Shown here: piece by piece, positions 33,100 through 44,730 of the stretch
Layout: each line of letters starts with the position of its first letter
Numbering within the stretch: the first letter of the stretch is position 1
Source: Saussurea involucrata
Taxonomy: Eukaryota > Streptophyta > Magnoliopsida > Asterales > Asteraceae
Length of the DNA: 64,000 bases
Direction: 5' to 3'
Assembly: GCA_033807775.1 (NCBI GenBank)
Contig: CM066326.1
Span: 48,599,617 to 48,663,616 of the forward strand
The notes under the pieces: generated by a model
Databases searched by the model: none
Seen by the model: the letters and a program-made list of their open reading frames with translations, nothing else
Told to the model about the DNA's origin: nothing
Translations under genes and position numbers: made by a program

Positions 33100-34017
33100 T
33101 GATCTAGATTGGGTGGTCTCTATGCAAGTGGAGCTCAATAAATTTGAGAGCCTCAGAGTATGGCGCCTCATACCCCATCCGAAGAACAAGACAATAATCG
33201 GCAAAAAATTAGTCTTCAAGAACAAAAAGTACGAAGATGGCATTGCGGTTTGCAACAAGGCACGTTTGGTCGCAAAAGGATATCGCCAGCAGGAAGGAAT
33301 TGACTATGATGAGACATATGCACCGGTTGCCCGCATTGAAACCTTACGCATGATTCTCGCCTATGCCGCACACAAGTACTTCACAGTCTTCCAGATGGAT
33401 GTAAAGACTGCTTTTCTCAACGACAAACTCAAGAAAGAGTATATGTTTCGCAACTGGAGGGCTTCGTGGATGACACCAAACCTAACCATATCTAAATTCT
33501 TGACAAGGCTCTTTATGGTCTTAAGCAAGCACCACGCGCCTGGTATGATGCTCTCTCAAAATTCTTAGTCGAAGTTGGATTTTCCAAAGGTACGATCGAT
33601 ACTACTCTTTTGATTAAGAAGGAAAATAAAGATATCATTCATGTACAGGTATATGTCGATGACATAATTTTTGGCTCTACAAACCCTAAGTACTGTCACA
33701 ACTTCTCTGTCCTAATGGGTAAGTATTTTCAAATGAGTATGAGGGGGCAGATGAATTTTTCCTCGGTCTACAAGTTAAGCAACTGTCGACCGAGATATTC
33801 ATCAACCAGTCTAAGTACATCTGGGATATTCTTCGGAAATATCAGATGGAAAATTTTTCACCTATGAAGACGCCTATGTCTCCGGGTACTAGGTTACTCA
33901 CCGATCCCAGCTGAAAGGATGTGGATACCAAGACCAATAGTGGAATGATAGGTTCGTTGATGTACCTGACGGTAAGTAGCTCTGATATTATGTTCATAAC
34001 ATTTCTGTGTGCAGGAT
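33100..34017 (+). pseudogene. pol: Decayed Sirevirus reverse transcriptase, truncated
   Basis: RT starts near [17 protein letters not shown] and runs in one frame through [20 protein letters not shown] and [12 protein letters not shown], then shifts frame. [20 protein letters not shown] and the catalytic [12 protein letters not shown] (about 33652-33690) lie in another frame, followed by further shifts and GMIGSLMYLTVSSSDIMF. The next Sirevirus LTR cuts it before RNase H. AGGAT (34013-34017) is the candidate target site. Confidence 0.85.
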
Positions 34018-34977
34018 TGTTGATCCAGACCCTCAGTGATTTGATAATGACTCTTTTAGAAACACTTAGTGAAAATTGTAAGTAAACAATATATATTAGA
34101 GTTTCACTATCGCTCATAAGTACTATGACTTTACAGTACCGCTGATGGGAAACTCATGCTTTTTAGTTTAGACATTCAGCGAAACTGTTCATCAGCAAGC
34201 TCTGAGCCTGTTCAGACTTTCTGATGATCGCTGATAGTTTTAGTTGTTTACTTATGATCCCTGAAAACAAGTTTCACGTCAACAAAGGTTCTACGATGAA
34301 GTCGAAGATTAAGCCCAAGAACCAGCGACAAGTCTACTAATGAGCTGATACGGATATCAGCGATTACAAGACCTGTCCACTCAACGTGAAGTTTCAAGTA
34401 GAAGACTTCAGCGATCGCTGAGCTTTGTCACTTGCTGATAAAGTACTGTTCAACGAACGCTGATCATGAAGTTTCCTCTACAAGCTACTTTTCTCTTATC
34501 CCCATGCACGTCTCCGTACGAACTGTCAGAATGGACATCCCTTTAGTCCAGAATCGTACAAACAACTCTGATTCTACATTGTTCATCATGTGGCTACTAG
34601 GTTGTCTACCAAGGTCAAAACATGCAACCAATCAGCTGCTGCCACGTGTAAAGTTATACTGCTTTGCATTAAATACATGCAGTATATAAGGAGAAACCCT
34701 ACTTCAAAATGAAGTTCTCGGCCATCTTCTCTCTACTATCTTTGTGTTAGGATATTATTCGTAATTTCCTTGTCTCCTTTCTAGCTTAATTCTAGTGCAA
34801 GAAACTTAGTGTTCTTAACTTGTTTAGATTAGGCTTAGTCCTTAATCTTGTTCCGCAAAGAGTTGTAAATTGTTTGATTATATCAATAAACAATTTAGAA
34901 AGTAAAAATCGTGTGTTTGTATTCAACCCCCCCCCCCCCCCCCTTCTACAAACTTGTATAACCCTCCGGGACCAATA
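34018..34977 (+). repeat. 5' LTR of the Sirevirus (960 bp)
   Basis: Starts TGTTGATCC and ends GGGACCAATA, where relatives have CAACA. It contains a G-box-like CCACGTGT near 34642, TATATAAG at 34683-34690, a run of 17 C and repeated TCGCTGA/TCAGCGA motifs. Confidence 0.92.
34683..34690 (+). promoter_or_regulatory. TATA box of the Sirevirus 5' LTR
   Basis: TATATAAG in the conserved block after ATTAAATACATGCAG; it should drive the genomic RNA. Confidence 0.75.
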
Positions 34978-34979
34978 AG

Positions 34980-34991
34980 TGGTATCAGAGC
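34980..34991 (+). other. Primer-binding site, tRNA-iMet type
   Basis: TGGTATCAGAGC, two bases after the LTR end. Confidence 0.93.
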
Positions 34992-35058
34992 GGATTGTTT
35001 AATCTCATAAACAAGATCTTGCTTATAGTAATCTTTTCTCTTCTTGCTATTTCTTATA

Positions 35059-37279
35059 ATGGCTACCAACACAAACCCAAACTATATTGACAATGGTTCT
35101 CTTGCAAAACCCCCTATATTTTCCAGAGATAACTTTAATCTGTGGAAAAATAAGATGATACTCTTCTTAGAAGGTGTAGACCCTACTATGCCTTACTACG
35201 TCGAAAATGGCCCATATATTCCTGTTAGAATTGATCCCGAAGTTCCAGGCAATGCTACTAGAGCTGGCACTCCTGAAAGATTGGTTCCCAAGGAAATTCA
35301 TATGTGGACTGATGAAGATAAGAAGAAAGTGGCTATCGACACTAAAGCCATATCTATCCTCTTTATGGCTCTTCCTGACGAAGTCTACCATTCCGTCATG
35401 AATCTGAAAACCTCCAAAGCCATGTAGGACACAATCTGTGTTCAATATGAAGGTACGTCTGAAGTCTAGGACTCAAGAATGATAAACCTGGTAAGACAGT
35501 ACGAAAGCTTCATTTGTGGTAAGAATGAACCTCTCTCTGAAGTACATCAGCGGTTTAATTGTTTAATAATAGATCTGAAAACCGTTGGTAAGGAATATTC
35601 TAACTTTGAAGTTCTGACAAAGTTCTTAGAATGTTTACCTGAAAGCTGGGACAATTATTCAATGTGTCTCAAGCTATCAAAGGATCTAAAATCTATGACT
35701 CTTTCTACCTTATATGGCACTATGCTCAATCATGAGCAGTCGAGTCATCTTAAGAAGAATCTTTTAAAAGATTCCAAAAGCACCCCTGTTGTTTTAATCT
35801 CATAGTCACCTTCCACTCAGCGATCCACTGTTACTATCACTGAGTTGAAGACTAACTCTAAATGCTCATCAGATCCTGACTCTTCAGATCTTGATGAATC
35901 TATGGCTCTCCTATCTAATAAGTTTAGGAGATTCGCCAAAAAGAAAAATTTCAGAAAGAACAAACCTCTTGCTCTCCAAGAAATTCTCTAACCCCAGGGC
36001 TAGAGATGACAAGTACAACAAGCTGAAAGAAAAGTATGCAAAGCTGAAAGGCTTAAAGAAGAAAGGCAAAGGCCTGATGGCTGACTATGATTGGGTTGCT
36101 TCTGATAAAGAAGAATCATCTGACTATGAAGATGATGATGAGGCCAATCTCTGTCTCATGGCCAAAATTGAAGATGAGGAAGAAAATTCTGACATTCCCT
36201 CTACTTTAACCTCTGCTACCAAGGTATCAACTTCTTTCTTTACACATATTTCAGATATTGATGAAGCTGATAGTCTTTAAAAGATCGATCTCCTGACTAT
36301 GAGTTTATATGATGCCATGAATGGCAAAACTGTTGTTGAAAATCAAAACCTTGATCTCGCTGAACAACTTAAAATTTGTCACCTTCAAATAGAAAATCTT
36401 TCTAAAATTGAAGAAGATTTAAAAGATCAAGTTCATATAAATCAGTTAGTCAAAATTGAACGAGAAGAAGCTATCGCTGCATTGAAAGCTGAAAAGGCTA
36501 CTGTTGAAGGATGGTGTAAATTGTCAACAACGATCACTTAGATAATTAAGTCTCAGATTCCCCTGAGTGACAAACGTGGTCTTGGTTACAAAGCGGACGG
36601 TGAAGAACCAACCACTGATCATTCCATGCTTAAGTTTGGAATGTTTGTATCCTCTATCCCTGACACTTCATCCTCTCAGTATTCCTCTTCAAAAACTCCC
36701 ATCCCTGAGGAAAAACCTACCTTGATCTCCAAAGGTAAGGGTAAAGAAAAAGTTTTCAACCAAAAACCTCATAAGGGTACCTTTGTACCTAAGCTGAATG
36801 CTTCTAAAGCTTCAGTGACTCATCCCTCTACTTCTAAGAACAAGATCCCTGGATTCATTCAGCGATCTACTCCTAGAATCAGAGTGGATGTTATTGGTAA
36901 GAAATCTGAAGTACTGATAGTTCCTCCCATTTACAATGCCAAAGGTATACCTGGTGCTGGCCCTGCTCATTTAAAATTAACTGCTCAGCATGCAAAAGTT
37001 CCTAAAGCTACTTTTAGTTATAGGAAATGTTATCACTGTGGACTTACCAATCATATTGCTAGTAAGCGCCCCACAGCCACCAAAGCTGAAAATTTAGCTA
37101 AGGTGAAGATTAATGCCCCCAAGGCAAAGAAGACCACTGAGGTTAAGAAATTAACCAAAGTGAAGACAAGTTCTGAAACTGAATCTTCAAGTGCTGCGAA
37201 TATCGCTGAACCTTCCACTTCCTCTACCACCACTGACAAGTGTGGGCCCATGGTTAAATGGGTGCCCAAATCAAACTAA
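35059..37279 (+). pseudogene. gag: Sirevirus Gag with several stops and one frameshift
   Basis: Starts at the ATG for MATNTNPNYIDNGSLAKPP; the same N-terminus heads the fusion ORF at 60346. The capsid region follows (RDNFNLWKNKMILFLEG, FLECLPESWDNYS). In-frame stops are TAG 35425-35427 (a TGG codon by context), TAG near 35467 and TAG/TAA later; the frame shifts near 35955. The second half is coiled and charged, with stops at 36278-36280 and 36539-36541. The zinc knuckle reads CYHCGLTNHIASKR, so its last Cys is lost. It ends KWVPKSN with TAA at 37277-37279. It would form the particle; this copy is dead. Confidence 0.88.
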
Positions 37280-37296
37280 TCTTCCTTTGTTTGCAG
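37277..37296 (+). other. Gag stop followed by a splice-acceptor-like tract
   Basis: TAA, then a pyrimidine-rich tract TCTTCCTTTGTTTGCAG ending at 37296, just before the protease frame. The decayed relative has the same arrangement at 31013-31035. A splicing role is inference. Confidence 0.4.
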
Positions 37297-38568
37297 GTTC
37301 GGAAAGGTATCTGGTATCTCGATAGCGGATGCTCTAGACACATGACTGGAAAGAAAAAACTGCTCACTGAATACAAGGAAGAGAAGGGTCCCTCAGTGAC
37401 CTTCGGTGGAAATGGAAAAGGCTATACCCGAGGGTTTGGTGTACTCTTAAATGGTACAACGACCTTTGGAAGAGTTGCATATGTTGAAGGACTGAAGCAT
37501 AATCTTCTAAGCATCAGTCAACTATGTGACAAAGATAACAAAGTGATCTTCACTAAAGAATCCTGCTTTGTCACTGACAAAAAGGAGAAGATATCTCTCA
37601 GCGGTTATCGTATGGAAAATGTTTATGTTATAAACATGGACTCTACAACCACTGAGAACTCGTGCTTCTTCTCAAAATCCTCATCTGATGCCAACTGGTT
37701 ATGACATAAGAGGCTCTCTCATCTTAACTTCAAGACACTAAATACTCTTTCTTCTAAAGAGTTAGTCACTGGTCTACCTCAACACTCATACGCCAAAGAG
37801 TCCTTATGTTCAGCGTGTGAGAAAGGGAAACAGACCAAAGCAAGCTTCAGGTCTAAGCAAGTTTCCTCAGTGTCATCTCCTCTACAACTTCTCCATATGG
37901 ATTTGTTTGGCCCTGTTAACAAACAATCCATCGCTAGAAAGAAATATACATTGGTCATAGTTGATGAATTCTCTCGCTATACCTGGGTAATGTTTCTCCG
38001 TTCTAAGAGTGACATCCCTGAAGAACTCATCACCTTTGTTAAGAAAATGGAAGTCCTGAACAACATGACCGTTCGCTCAATAAGGAGTGATCATGGGACT
38101 GAATTCAAAAACAGTTCTCTTGATTCCTTCTTTGAAAGTAAGGGTATTTCTCACAACTTTTCCTCAGTGAGAACACCACAACAAAATGGAGTCGCTGAAA
38201 GAAGAAATCGAACTATCATCGAAGCTGCACGTTCAATGCTCAGCGATTCTCACCTGCCTACTCAGTTTTGGGCAGAAGCTGTCAACACTGCTTGTTTTAC
38301 TCAAAACAGGTCGCTGATTGTCAAAAGATTCAAGAAGACAGCCTATGAACTCTTCCATGGGAGAACGCCTTCAATTAGCTTTCTTTACATCTTTGGATGT
38401 CAGTGTTTCATACTGAACAACAGAGATGCCCTTGGAAAGTTTGATCCTAAGGCTGATGATAGAATTTTTCTTGGATACTCCTCAGTCTCCAAAGCCTTCA
38501 GAGTCTTCAATCAAAGAAGACAAACTGTAGAAGAAACATTCATGTCACTTTTGACGAATCCCGTTTAG
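37288..38568 (+). pseudogene. pol: Sirevirus protease and integrase, one in-frame stop
   Basis: Protease active site WYLDSGCSRHMTG is intact near 37312. In-frame TGA at 37702-37704 replaces a Trp codon before HKRLSHLNF. The integrase finger CSACEKGKQTKASF and core follow: HMDLFGPV, SDHGTEF, and QQNGVAERRNRTIIEAARSML with D, D and E present. Near 38540 a frameshift moves the downstream text (HVTFDE) out of frame, and this frame closes at 38568. It would process Gag-Pol and insert cDNA; it is not functional as it stands. Confidence 0.9.
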
Positions 38569-40577
38569 CGAATTCTAGACCTTCTCCTGATACTGAAGAA
38601 CTGAATCAATGGATGTTTTCTCATCTTGGTGACTCAAAAGACATTCCCACTCCTCCATCTCATACTCATCCCGCTGAAGATGATGATCCTACTATCATCC
38701 CAAGCATGCAGAATAGTGAAGCTGAAACATCATGGGTCTCAGCTGTTCCTCTAAACACTATGCCTGCCTCTGAACCTTCTATCTCAGATATACCATCTAC
38801 TTCTCGGCAATCAGTGAACGAAATGACATCTGCACCTCTTCCTCTCTTGGATGAAATACCAGAAGTTGCTGAAGCCTCATCTTCAGCTCCTCCAGAAGTT
38901 CAGATTCAGCCATCAACTTACGCTCTGGCTCAGCGATGGACTATCAATCACCCTATTGAATAAATTCTTGGTGATCTAAACGCTGGTATTCATACTCGAT
39001 GAAGTGCAGGTAATATTTGTTTATTTGTTAACTTTATCTCTCTGATTGAACCAAAGAAAACAGATGATGCCCTCCAAGATCCGAAATGGGTCAGCGTTAT
39101 GCAAGAAGAGCTGACTGAATTCAAAAGAAGCAAAGTTTGGAAGCTTGTTCCTCGTCCATCCGACAAGTCAGTGATAGGCACTAAATGGGTCTATCGAAAC
39201 AAGTTGGATGAACATGGAACTGTAACCCAAAACATGGCTCGACTTGTTGCTCAGGGAAACAGACAAGAGGAAGGTATAGATTACGACAAAACCTTTGCTC
39301 CAGTAGCAAGACTAGAAGCCATTCGTCTATTCTTAGCTTACGCTGTACATAAAGACTTCAAAGTTTATCAAATGGATGTAAAGTCAGCATTCCTCAATGG
39401 AAAGCTGAATGAAGAAGTCTACGTTGAACAACATCCAGGATTCTCAGATCCTAAGCATCCAGGTTATGTTTATAAGTTGGATAAGGCACTTTATGGCTTA
39501 AAACAAGCTCCTCGTGCATGGTATGACACTCTCTCTACTTATCTCCATATTGAAAAATTTGAGCGTGGTAAAATCGACAAAACTCTATTTTTCAGGAAAG
39601 TAAAAGGTCATATTATTCTTATTCAAATATATGTCGATGATATTATATTTGGTTCCACTAACCCTGACTTATGTACTCGTTTCGCTGAGAGAATGAAAAC
39701 TGGATATAAAATGAGTATGATGGGTGAGCTAACTTATTTCCTTGGTCTTCAAATCAAACAGAGTGAAAAAGGAACTTTCATTCACCAAGGTAAGTATGTT
39801 AAAGATATGTAGAAGAAATTTGACTTAACTCAGAGTTCAGCTATGAAAACCCCTGTGGCACCGCCGCTGACACTAAACAAGGATCCTAATGGAAAATCAG
39901 TTAATGTCACAGCATACCGTGGGATGATCGGCTCTCTCCTGTATCTTACAGCTAACCGGCCTGATATTATGTATGCAACCTGTTTGTGTGCATGATATCA
40001 AGTTGAACCTAAGGATTCTCATTTGATCGCTGTAAAGCGAATCTTTCGTTACCTTAAGGGTACTCCTAACCTAGGTCTTTGGTATCCCAAAGATTCAGGG
40101 TTTGATCTAATCGCCTATTCAGTTAGCGATTTTGCAGGATGCAAATTGGATAGGAAAAGCACCACATGAGGCTGTCAGCTCCTAGGTGGAAAGCTGGTGA
40201 GTTGGACAAGTAAAAAGAAAAACTCAGTGTCCACCTCAACTGTTGAAGCTGAGTACATAGCTGCTGGAAGCTGTTGTTCTCAAGTCTTGTGGATGAGAAA
40301 TCAACTACTAGACTATGATCTTCAGCTCTCGAAGATTCCAATCTATTGCGACAGCACTAGTGCCATCGATATAGCCAATAATCCAGTGCTACACTCAAAG
40401 ACCAAACACATCGAAATCAGGTATCATTTTATCAGAGATCATGTGATGAATGGTGATATAGAACTTCATTTTATCCCAACTGATTTTCAGTTAGCTGATC
40501 TTTTTACCAAACCTCTTGATGAGACAATATTCAACTTTCTCATCAGCGAGCTTGGAACGCTGAACTTTGAAGAGTAA
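38569..40577 (+). pseudogene. pol: Sirevirus reverse transcriptase and RNase H, several in-frame stops
   Basis: One frame throughout. A Ser/Pro-rich linker carries TAA at 38961-38963 and a TGA near 39000. RT has [68 protein letters not shown] and [12 protein letters not shown] (about 39632-39667). TAG at 39810-39812 and two TGAs near 39993 and 40167 (CGA and GGA codons by context) break the RNase H part, which ends SVSTSTVEAEYIAAGSCC, YCDSTSAIDIANNPV and DLFTKPLDE. The RT catalytic residues are intact. The sequence type (GSCCSQVLWMRNQLLDYDL) is SIRE/Maximus. Confidence 0.92.
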
Positions 40578-41010
40578 AATCTTCAGCGGTTCACATTTGA
40601 TCAGTGATAACAATGAACTTGTATAACCCATTAATCATCTTCTCTCTGAACAAAATTGATTCGCTGATATTAAGGTATGTTCGCTCTTGCTCGCTAACGT
40701 TCGCCTAGAACTGAAAGATTTCAAAACAATTTGCATCGCTGAATATCTCTTCCTTTCAGCGATACTATTGAAATTTCTAAACTCAAACACTGATATTTCT
40801 GATTCAGTGCTTCATGTTTTCAAAATGTCCCTGAGTCTTTCAAAAACCTCCGAGACATCCTATAATATGAAAGGACGTTTATGACGTCATCATAACGGAT
40901 AAGTCATGGCACGGTTTCTCTGACACATTTGCCCGTTTCGACTTCCTTGTCCAATCAAATTCAAGGGACGTGTCCGTGTCATCATGAAAAACTTTTCCCG
41001 CTCATAGTTT
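40578..41010 (+). other. Spacer between pol and the env-position gene
   Basis: No gene seen. AT-rich with several TCGCTGA-like motifs and, near 40880, ATGACGTCATCA, a perfect ACGT-core palindrome (TGACGTCA) of the bZIP type. Confidence 0.55.
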
Positions 41011-41036
41011 TTCTCTCTCTACTCTCACTATATAAA
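41011..41036 (+). promoter_or_regulatory. Promoter-like sequence upstream of the env-position gene
   Basis: A pyrimidine patch (TTCTCTCTCTACTCTC) runs straight into CTATATAAAC (TATA box 41029-41036). It lies about 460 bp before the ATG at 41497, with no pol sequence in between. This looks like a plant core promoter; activity is not shown. Confidence 0.5.
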
Positions 41037-41153
41037 CCCTTTGAGTTTATATTTTCAGCTTTACGCGAACAACTTCTCCTTCAAGCATGAACATTGTTGC
41101 ATTTTGAACTCTCATTTCCAGAAACTATTCATCTTCAATCTTCATCAACTAAG

Positions 41154-41494
41154 GTTAATATTCTTGTTATTTACCTTTTATTAACTTGTGTCTGATCTTA
41201 TTATTGCTTTTAAAAGATCAAACAAAAGAACTTCTTAAAATGAAATCATTTTCTTTTCATGATTTTATGAACACAATCTTCATGGTTGTTCTTCAAGTTT
41301 AAATCAGAAATCTTAAACTTGTATCTTCATATGTTTTTCCAGAATCCTTCCTTTAAAAGGAAACTGGAAAATAAGACATTCACTAGTTTTGAATCTTTGC
41401 CAAAACTAGAAAAAACCCTAATTTCTCTAAAACCCTTATTTTGGATATTTTATTCATTTTAAGATTTTCTGTTCATATTCTTCGTGTTAAACAG
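41154..41494 (+). other. Possible leader intron of the env-position gene (341 bp)
   Basis: Candidate donor AAG|GTTAAT and acceptor TTAAACAG|AA, placing the ATG (41497, context AAATGG) three bases into the next exon. Interior is T-rich. The donor is not an ideal consensus and no second copy of this region exists in the window. Confidence 0.4.
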
Positions 41495-41496
41495 AA

Positions 41497-43520
41497 ATGG
41501 CATCTTCTACTGACGCTCCTACTACCAAGTCTCCTACTACTGCTGAGAAAGTGGTTCTGACCAAAGCTCCTCGGGTTACTTTTAAAATCGAGAAAGTTAC
41601 CTTTCAGAACAACAATCCTTATGCTCTCTTCGATTTTCCTCAAAGTAAGCAGGTCACACATCTTGATGACGCTGTGAATTTTCTGAAAACATGCCCTATC
41701 TCCACAGCTCTAACCATCACTCCTCCCGCCAGTAAACATCTACTAGCTAAGTTCTGGTATTCTGCCAGAAGAGCTCAGATCACCTCTTCCAAAGACCCCA
41801 AGAAGAAAATCGATGTCATCCTCTTTGACACCGATCATGGCACTTCCAAAATTACACCTGGTAATATCAGGTGTGCCCTGAACCTCCCTGCGTCCACAAA
41901 AGAAAACCGCTTCATCCCTCTTTCGAATCCCAAAAACTCATCCGAGAGGGAAGCACTGATTGCGTTCTTCGATACAATGAAATATGCATGGGACACAGGG
42001 AGAGATGGACTCCCTGAGAAGAAGCTGACTGCAATCAAGAAGTTCAAGATGCCAAGCGAGATGAACTTCATCTTTGCTCATTTGATCAGCTGCCTGACAG
42101 CAAAAATAGGTTCCTCTGATCAAGCTTCTCAACCCCAACAGGCCATGGGGTACTCACTGCTGAAGGGTCTCCACATTGATTGGTTAAAAATCATCTATGA
42201 TGATCTGATGCTCTTGGTAGATGCAGCTGACAGACCAACAACTGTTCCATATCCTAGGTTTGTCAGTGCTCTCTTCGAACAAGGCTTGAAAGACAAGTAC
42301 CCGAAGGTGGGCGACCTGAGACTCTCAAAGGTCAGCCCTAAAGTTCTTGACTTCAAACCCCTACCGAACGAGGTACGTCTCTCTACACTCTTATCTATTC
42401 TCAATCCTCCAACTTCTTCTACTTCTGCGGCTACCTCGGCGGTAATCCCATATGCTGATACCCAGGCTGCAACCTCCACTCCTTCTAAGAAAAGGAAACA
42501 CTCTATTACCCCACTTGATTCTCAAAGGATCAAGAAAACCAAGGAGCAACCCCCCCAAGCATTCACATGCTGAAGACTCCACGACTCTTTCTGTACAAGA
42601 GACGTTGGATAGTTTTGTGGTATGCTCTGCCACAGCAGCTCAAGCCACCCCTTCCTTACCGACTTCAGCGTCTCTAAATGTTGAGGTTATAGACTTGGAT
42701 CTGAACCCCCCTCCTTCAGACCCTCTAAGGACTGAAGAAGTATTTCTCAGTGGATCCAACGCTGAACCTCTCACCAAAACCCTCTTCTCAACCATCACTC
42801 CCCCCACCATTTCTTTGGACACTCCACCAGTATTCCCCTCATTCTCTGCACAGAACATCATCCTCGATACATCAGCTGCTACTTTACAGGGGATGATGCA
42901 TCAAAATATAGGATCTGCAGGCACTTCTATGCGCCAAGGCACTCTGGAAGGCGACATGGAACACTACTCAGGTTATCGAGGTTTTGACGACTTCACTAAC
43001 CCGCCTGCAGGTATACACAAAACCATACCCACTTCTCTCTCAAAATCCCCAACTTCTGAGCTTTCCTTTGTTCATATGTTATTAACTGTTGCAGGTCCTA
43101 ATTTGGGAGATATTCACACATCCCTAAAAGATTTGGTGATGAAGGTGGAATCTCACACCAGCGGTTACAGACGCTGGAGAGAATCTCAAAAAACTGACCA
43201 CAGAGGTCGAAAAGAAAGCCTCCAGTGCTGATCTAGAGAAGGTGGCAGGTAGCATTGGTATTTTTGTTACTACTCTTGCTGACAACTCTACCGCCATCAA
43301 CAATCTCAACTTCACCAACACATCTCTCTCCACAAACTTCGCTACCTTGTCCAGCGAAGTCACATCGCTGAAGACAATGGTTGGTAACCTTCAGGGAGAG
43401 GTGTCTTCCTTGAAGACGGATGTCGGCACTGCCACCAATGTACTGCAGCAAATCTTTGATCGCCTGAATGCTGCTACATATGCTCCTTCGCATTTTACTC
43501 AGGTAGATCGTGAGGATCTT
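41497..43520 (+). pseudogene. Env-position protein of Sirevirus, 5' part
   Basis: Starts at the ATG in context AAATGGC. The N-terminal domain (about 270 residues; NNNPYALFDFPQSKQVTHLDD, HLLAKFWYSARRAQITSSKDPKKK, MPSEMNFIFAHLISCLTAK) is shared with the copy at 60346. Next come a Ser/Thr-rich region with an NLS-like patch (SKKRKHS near 42487) and a 7-C run (42550-42556) where the frame slips by one, closing the first frame at 42573. The text continues in the next frame (HSHAEDSTTLSVQETLDSF...), then the possible intron at 43011 and a coiled-coil region (LSSEVTSLKTMVGNLQGEVSSLK) to the insertion at 43521. I see no signal peptide or transmembrane segment. The role is unknown; the place after pol is that of SIRE env-like genes. 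Confidence 0.82.
43011..43094 (+). other. Possible second intron (84 bp), frame-neutral
   Basis: CCTGCAG|GTATAC...AACTGTTGCAG|GTCC. Removal restores text closer to the relative (PPAG then PNLGDIHTSLK against PNTSLGDINTSLK). It is a multiple of 3 and open, so it can also be read through. In the copy at 57964-60346 the 3' part of this segment, including the acceptor, is missing. Confidence 0.5.
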
Positions 43521-44463
43521 TGTTGGTCCCGAAGGGTTATACAAGTTTGTAGAAGGGGGGGTTGAATACAAACACACGATTTTTACTTTTCTAAATTGTT
43601 TATTGATAAATCAAGACAATTTACAACTTGTTGCGGAACAAGATTAAGGATTAACTTAATCTAAACAAGTTAAGAACACTAAGTTTCTTGCACTAGAAGG
43701 GGATAAGGAAATTAGGAATAATAACCTAACACACAGATAGAAAGAAGAAGATGGTCCGAACACCCTTCATTTCTGAAGTATGGTTCTTCTTATATACTGC
43801 ATGCATTTAATGCATGGCAGTATTGCTTTACACGTGGTAGCAGCTGAGTGGTTGCATGTCATTGACCTTTGTAGACAACCTTAGTAGCCGTATGGCGCAC
43901 AGTGTAGAATCAGAGTTGTTGTACGATCATAGACAAAAAGGATGTCCATTCTGACATTTCGTACGAAGACGTGCAAGGGAGGTAAGACAATAGTACTTTG
44001 TAAGGAGACTTCATGATCAGCTTTCGTTGAAACAGTTCTTTATCAGCGAATGATAAAGTTCAGCGATTGCTGAAGTCTTCTACTTAATACTTCACGTTGA
44101 GTGGACAAATCTTGGCTTCACTGATATCTGCATCAGTTCATTAGTAGACTTGTCGCTGGTTCTTGAGCTTGATCTTCGACTTCAGCGTAGAACATATGTT
44201 GACGTGAAACTTGTCTTCAGGGATCATAAGTAAACAACTAACTTATCAGCGGTCATCTCATAGACTGAACAGGCTCAGAGCTACTCGATGAAAAGAGTTC
44301 GCTGACTATTTAACTTTAAAGAGCGAGAGTTACTATCAGCGGTACTGAAACAGTCTTAGTACTTATCAGCGATAGTGAAACTCTAATACATATCATTTAC
44401 TTATAATTTTCACTAAGTGTTAAGAGAGGGTCATTATCAAATCACTGAGGGTTTGGATCAACA
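43521..44463 (-). repeat. 3' LTR of the pol-less Sirevirus derivative (943 bp)
   Basis: On the plus strand starts TGTTGGTCCCG and ends GGATCAACA. Seven G at the homopolymer where the partner has eleven. TATA box on the minus strand at 43789-43796. Confidence 0.93.
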
Positions 44464-44730
44464 ATCTCCCCCTATTTGATTATGACATAGCAACAGATAA
44501 AATTGCTAATTAATGAAAACATAAGGATAAAAAAACTCATAAAATATTTGTCCCTTTTACTATTTTCTGGGATCTTTTCAGTACTGATGGAGTAAAGTAC
44601 ATTCGCTGAAATTTTTCTTTAAACTTCGTAAAGGTTACAGAGGGAAGTGGAAAAATCACAAGTACAACAAATAAAATTACAAGTACAGAAGATTTAGACA
44701 GATAAGGATAGAAAGAATTACAAGGCGATC
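44464..44730 (-). other. Polypurine tract and 3' UTR of the pol-less Sirevirus derivative
   Basis: Minus strand shows AATAGGGGGAGATTG next to the LTR and the same 3' UTR as 5701-5968 and 63467-63740. No gene. Confidence 0.85.

Larger units (their letters stand above)
27152..34017 (+). mobile_element. Strongly decayed Sirevirus (Ty1/copia), interrupted on the right
   Basis: Gag, protease, integrase and RT pieces lie in the usual copia order (INT before RT) but are scattered over all three frames with many stops. RT is cut at 34017 by the Sirevirus starting at 34018. I could not define its 5' LTR or primer site; its left edge adjoins the Tekay-like LTR at 27151. Confidence 0.82.
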
